Assembly: GCA_028877215.1 (NCBI GenBank)
Contig: JAPPFJ010000012.1
Coordinates: 62,001-126,000 of the forward strand
DNA: 64,000 nucleotides
Direction: 5' to 3'
DNA from: Gemmatimonadota bacterium
GTDB lineage: Bacteria > Latescibacterota > UBA2968 > GCA-2709665
The translations under genes and the position numbers were made by a program. A model generated the notes under the pieces. That model searched no databases and was not told where the DNA came from. It saw only the letters and a list, made by a program, of their open reading frames with translations. Below are positions 61,931-64,000 of this stretch, one piece after another (the stretch's first letter is position 1; every line of letters begins with the position of its first letter).

Positions 61931-62164
61931 CACAACGAAGGGGCGGTCAATTGGCCACCCCCGACCTACCCCCGTCCTGAAGGAAGAAGGAAAAAGGTAG
62001 AAACAGCGGTAACTTTGACTTCTGTCACTTCTGCAATGGGACTCTCGCAAGATTCGAATGGAAAAGGATTGCTGAGGAGAGCGGAAAACCGGTGGCGGGC
62101 CGTGTCGTCGCCCCACTCCCGGTTTACGTGACTCCCCGCTTCAGAGGGTGCCGGGGCAGGTCAC

Positions 62165-62237
62165 CCCCCGGGACCGAGGGCATCCTGCCCTCCGAGAGCC
62201 GTCGTTGTGTTTGTAGGGGCGACCCTTGTGGTCGCCC
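62165..62237 (+). repeat. Family C double-hairpin repeat
   Basis: CGAGGGC-ATCCT-GCCCTC, then TTTGTAGGGGCGACC-CTTGT-GGTCGCCC. The rest of 61791-62274 shows no gene beyond the promoter and operator. Confidence 0.75.
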
Positions 62238-62274
62238 GCCTTTTCGTCCTTAGCGGACGGCTTTTGGCTGACAG

Positions 62275-63714
62275 CTATTCCCGCATTTCCTTGAGCAGCG
62301 CGATGTCTTCCCGTGTGACGCCTCTGAGGAGCAGGATCAGCGAGCCGTAGACGAGCAGCCCCGCCAGGGCCGCGACTTCGAAGTGATCCGTAATGGCCGA
62401 GACGCAAAGCACGGTCAGAACAGTCGCCAGCACCGGTCTGGCGGCGGCCGCGCCCAGCGTGACCACGTATTTTCGCAGCGGCGTGAAGAAGAGCCCCGCA
62501 ACCGGAAACGCGATGGAACCGACCAGGACGGCCGCGGCCGACCCGAGGATATGGTGGGCGGGGATGAGGGCGACGTTCAGAAGGGTGCCGAGCAGCGCCG
62601 CCGCGCCCAGGCAGACAAGCCGGCGTTTCTCCTGGCCCACGGCCACGATCAGAAATCCGAAGGCAATGCCCATGTATTTGAAGACCATCGCCCAGATGAG
62701 CAGGACGAGCGTCAGGCTGGCATGGCCGAACATGGCTTCGGGAATCCTGCCGGGAAAGAGCAGATTCAGAATGTCATTCGAGGCGAGCGTGCAGAACCCG
62801 GCGATGGGGACAATAAAGAGCAACAGGTAGCGTGCGCTTCGGCGGTAGATTCTGTCGAACGCGACCGGATCGGACTCCCGGTGTCTGACCATCACCGGAA
62901 AGACGGAAGCGATGAATATCGAAGCCAGAAAGGGAAGGCTGTCGGGAATTCGGGCCGCCATGTTGTAGAGGCCTACGGCTTCCTTGCTCTTGATGGACTC
63001 AAGCAGCATGATGCCGATCTTGTCGTGGACTGTGGCGCATATCGTCGCCAGCATGAGCGGGATGCTCTGCCGCAGAAGCGATCTGACGATCTGCGGGTCG
63101 AAACGAAACCGGGGAAGCTTGAAGAGACGCCGGTGCGTGATGCACAGACCGGCGAACGAGAAAAACTCGGCGGCGATCAGCGCGCAGAAGATGGCGACGA
63201 GAAGGCCCTTGTTGAGCACAACAACAACCAGCAGGCCGGCCATGAGCAGGTGGGAAACGGTGTTCCAGGCCACCACGTACCCCATCCTGAGATCTGCCTG
63301 AAACCGGACCTGGAACATCCTGCGAAATGCGTTCAGCCGCGGCGATACGAACAGCGTGAGCGAGGCGATAAGCGCGGGTATGAGGGTTTCCCTGCCCTGG
63401 CCCGTAAGGTAGAGAAACGCGTTTGAGGTCAGCACGGCGGCGATGGACGCGATAAGCGCGACGGATAACGCGTTCCCCAGAAGCCGGTCGGCGTTCTCAC
63501 GGCTGGCGGCTTCCCTGATCAGGACGTTATACGTCCCCGCGTCCGCGAGAACCCCCCACAACATCAGGTTGGTCAGGATGAACGTATAGGCGCCGAACGC
63601 CTTGAGGTCCAGGTAGTGGACGAGGAACAGGAAGATCGCGAACTCGATGACTCGTCCGAATACCTGGACCGCGGTGTTGCCCGCAATCCGTCTGACCGGT
63701 GACTTGCCGCCCAT
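62275..63714 (-). CDS. Wzx-like oligosaccharide flippase (polysaccharide biosynthesis family)
   Basis: 479 residues with about 12-14 membrane helices. The N-terminus RIAGNTAVQVFGRVIEFAIFLFLVHYL and then FGAYTFILTNLMLWGVLADAGTYNVLIREAA are characteristic of the RfbX/Wzx family, which flips lipid-linked sugar units across the inner membrane. The start lies three bases after the stop of the upstream YfhO-like gene, so they are in one operon. It likely works with the glycosyltransferases nearby. Confidence 0.9.
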   Translation of the reverse strand: MGGKSPVRRIAGNTAVQVFGRVIEFAIFLFLVHYLDLKAFGAYTFILTNLMLWGVLADAGTYNVLIREAASRENADRLLGNALSVALIASIAAVLTSNAFLYLTGQGRETLIPALIASLTLFVSPRLNAFRRMFQVRFQADLRMGYVVAWNTVSHLLMAGLLVVVVLNKGLLVAIFCALIAAEFFSFAGLCITHRRLFKLPRFRFDPQIVRSLLRQSIPLMLATICATVHDKIGIMLLESIKSKEAVGLYNMAARIPDSLPFLASIFIASVFPVMVRHRESDPVAFDRIYRRSARYLLLFIVPIAGFCTLASNDILNLLFPGRIPEAMFGHASLTLVLLIWAMVFKYMGIAFGFLIVAVGQEKRRLVCLGAAALLGTLLNVALIPAHHILGSAAAVLVGSIAFPVAGLFFTPLRKYVVTLGAAAARPVLATVLTVLCVSAITDHFEVAALAGLLVYGSLILLLRGVTREDIALLKEMRE

Positions 63715-63717
63715 GGA

Positions 63718-64000
63718 TTACTCCGCGATAGCGGCGGCCGGTCTCCCGGAGCGCTGCCGCCAATACCATGCGGCGGCGCAGGCGATGGCGAAGAGGGTGG
63801 AGAGAAGGGTAATCCAACGGCAGGCCGTTGCGATGGGATCGAGGAAGCGGAGTACGACCCGGTGCTCGCCTCCGGGCACGACGACCGCCTTCCAGGCATA
63901 GTTGGCCCTGAACAACGGCCGCTCCTCCCCGTCCACCCAGGCGTGCCAGAAGGGGTGGTGATTCTCGGAAACCACGAGCAGGCGCGGGCCACCGGCTTTG
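63718..64000 (-). CDS. YfhO-like membrane protein, C-terminal part (5' end outside window)
   Basis: 94 residues are visible, and the frame runs off the window end. LLVVSENHHPFWHAWVDGEE, RANYAWKAVVVPGGEHRVV and a final membrane helix match the C-terminus of YfhO-type proteins, which are involved in glycosylating cell-wall polymers or lipids. Its stop is followed at once by the flippase gene. Confidence 0.82.
   Translation of the reverse strand, partial: KAGGPRLLVVSENHHPFWHAWVDGEERPLFRANYAWKAVVVPGGEHRVVLRFLDPIATACRWITLLSTLFAIACAAAWYWRQRSGRPAAAIAE

Overview
The window looks like a chromosomal segment of a GC-rich, Gram-negative, probably uncultured bacterium. The Gram-negative call rests on an outer-membrane porin, a Tsx-like channel, many lipoproteins and a Tat-exported binding protein. 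The gene mix (Asp-box sialidase-like proteins, enolase-superfamily dehydratases, Gfo/Idh/MocA oxidoreductases, a heparinase-like lyase, a phytanoyl-CoA dioxygenase-like protein) resembles environmental lineages such as Latescibacterota. That placement is an inference from gene content; there is no rRNA or other marker here. I saw no tRNA, rRNA, CRISPR array, transposase or phage gene.

Region 1 (1-13.3 kb) is a transport and sensing region. After the end of a glycosidase-like gene and an Asp-box protein come a YtxH-like membrane protein, a DcaP-like porin, a Tat-exported LivJ-type binding protein, a HAMP membrane sensor with no output domain, and an OxlT-like MFS carrier. Then follow an alpha-carbonic anhydrase lipoprotein, a Tsx-like channel, an NCS2 permease fused to a degenerate RsbW/HATPase-like domain, a GPP34 protein and a SulP-STAS anion transporter.

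Region 2 (13.4-22.5 kb) is a tandem array of five paralogous lipoproteins plus one decayed copy. Each has a lipoprotein signal, a Big_1-like beta domain and a periplasmic-binding-protein domain. No ABC permease or ATPase is present. One member keeps the N-terminal domain but carries a different binding-protein domain. This array, with the nearby binding protein/HAMP pair, is my best candidate for an undescribed system.

Region 3 (22.5-26.7 kb) holds a HicAB toxin-antitoxin pair, a group II PLP decarboxylase, an unrecognised coiled-coil protein and a secreted VOC-fold protein with metal-binding-like tails.

Region 4 (26.7-46.7 kb) is a catabolic island: a DHDPS-family aldolase, two enolase-superfamily dehydratases, a heterodimeric ABC exporter, a TPR protein, two Gfo/Idh/MocA dehydrogenases, a heparinase II/III-like protein, a second sialidase-like protein, an SHMT-like enzyme and a homocysteine methyltransferase-like enzyme. 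It ends with a CopG/MazF-type toxin-antitoxin pair. Several families of intergenic hairpin repeats lie between these genes, often starting at a stop codon and ending at the next ribosome binding site.

Region 5 (46.7-64 kb) holds an Hsp20 gene, a frame-interrupted dockerin/leucine-rich-repeat gene, surface-polysaccharide genes (GT2, GT4, GT39-like, Wzx-like flippase, YfhO-like), a methyltransferase, an AddAB-type helicase-nuclease pair, and a phytanoyl-CoA dioxygenase-like gene behind a clear promoter and palindromic operator. The window ends inside the YfhO-like gene.
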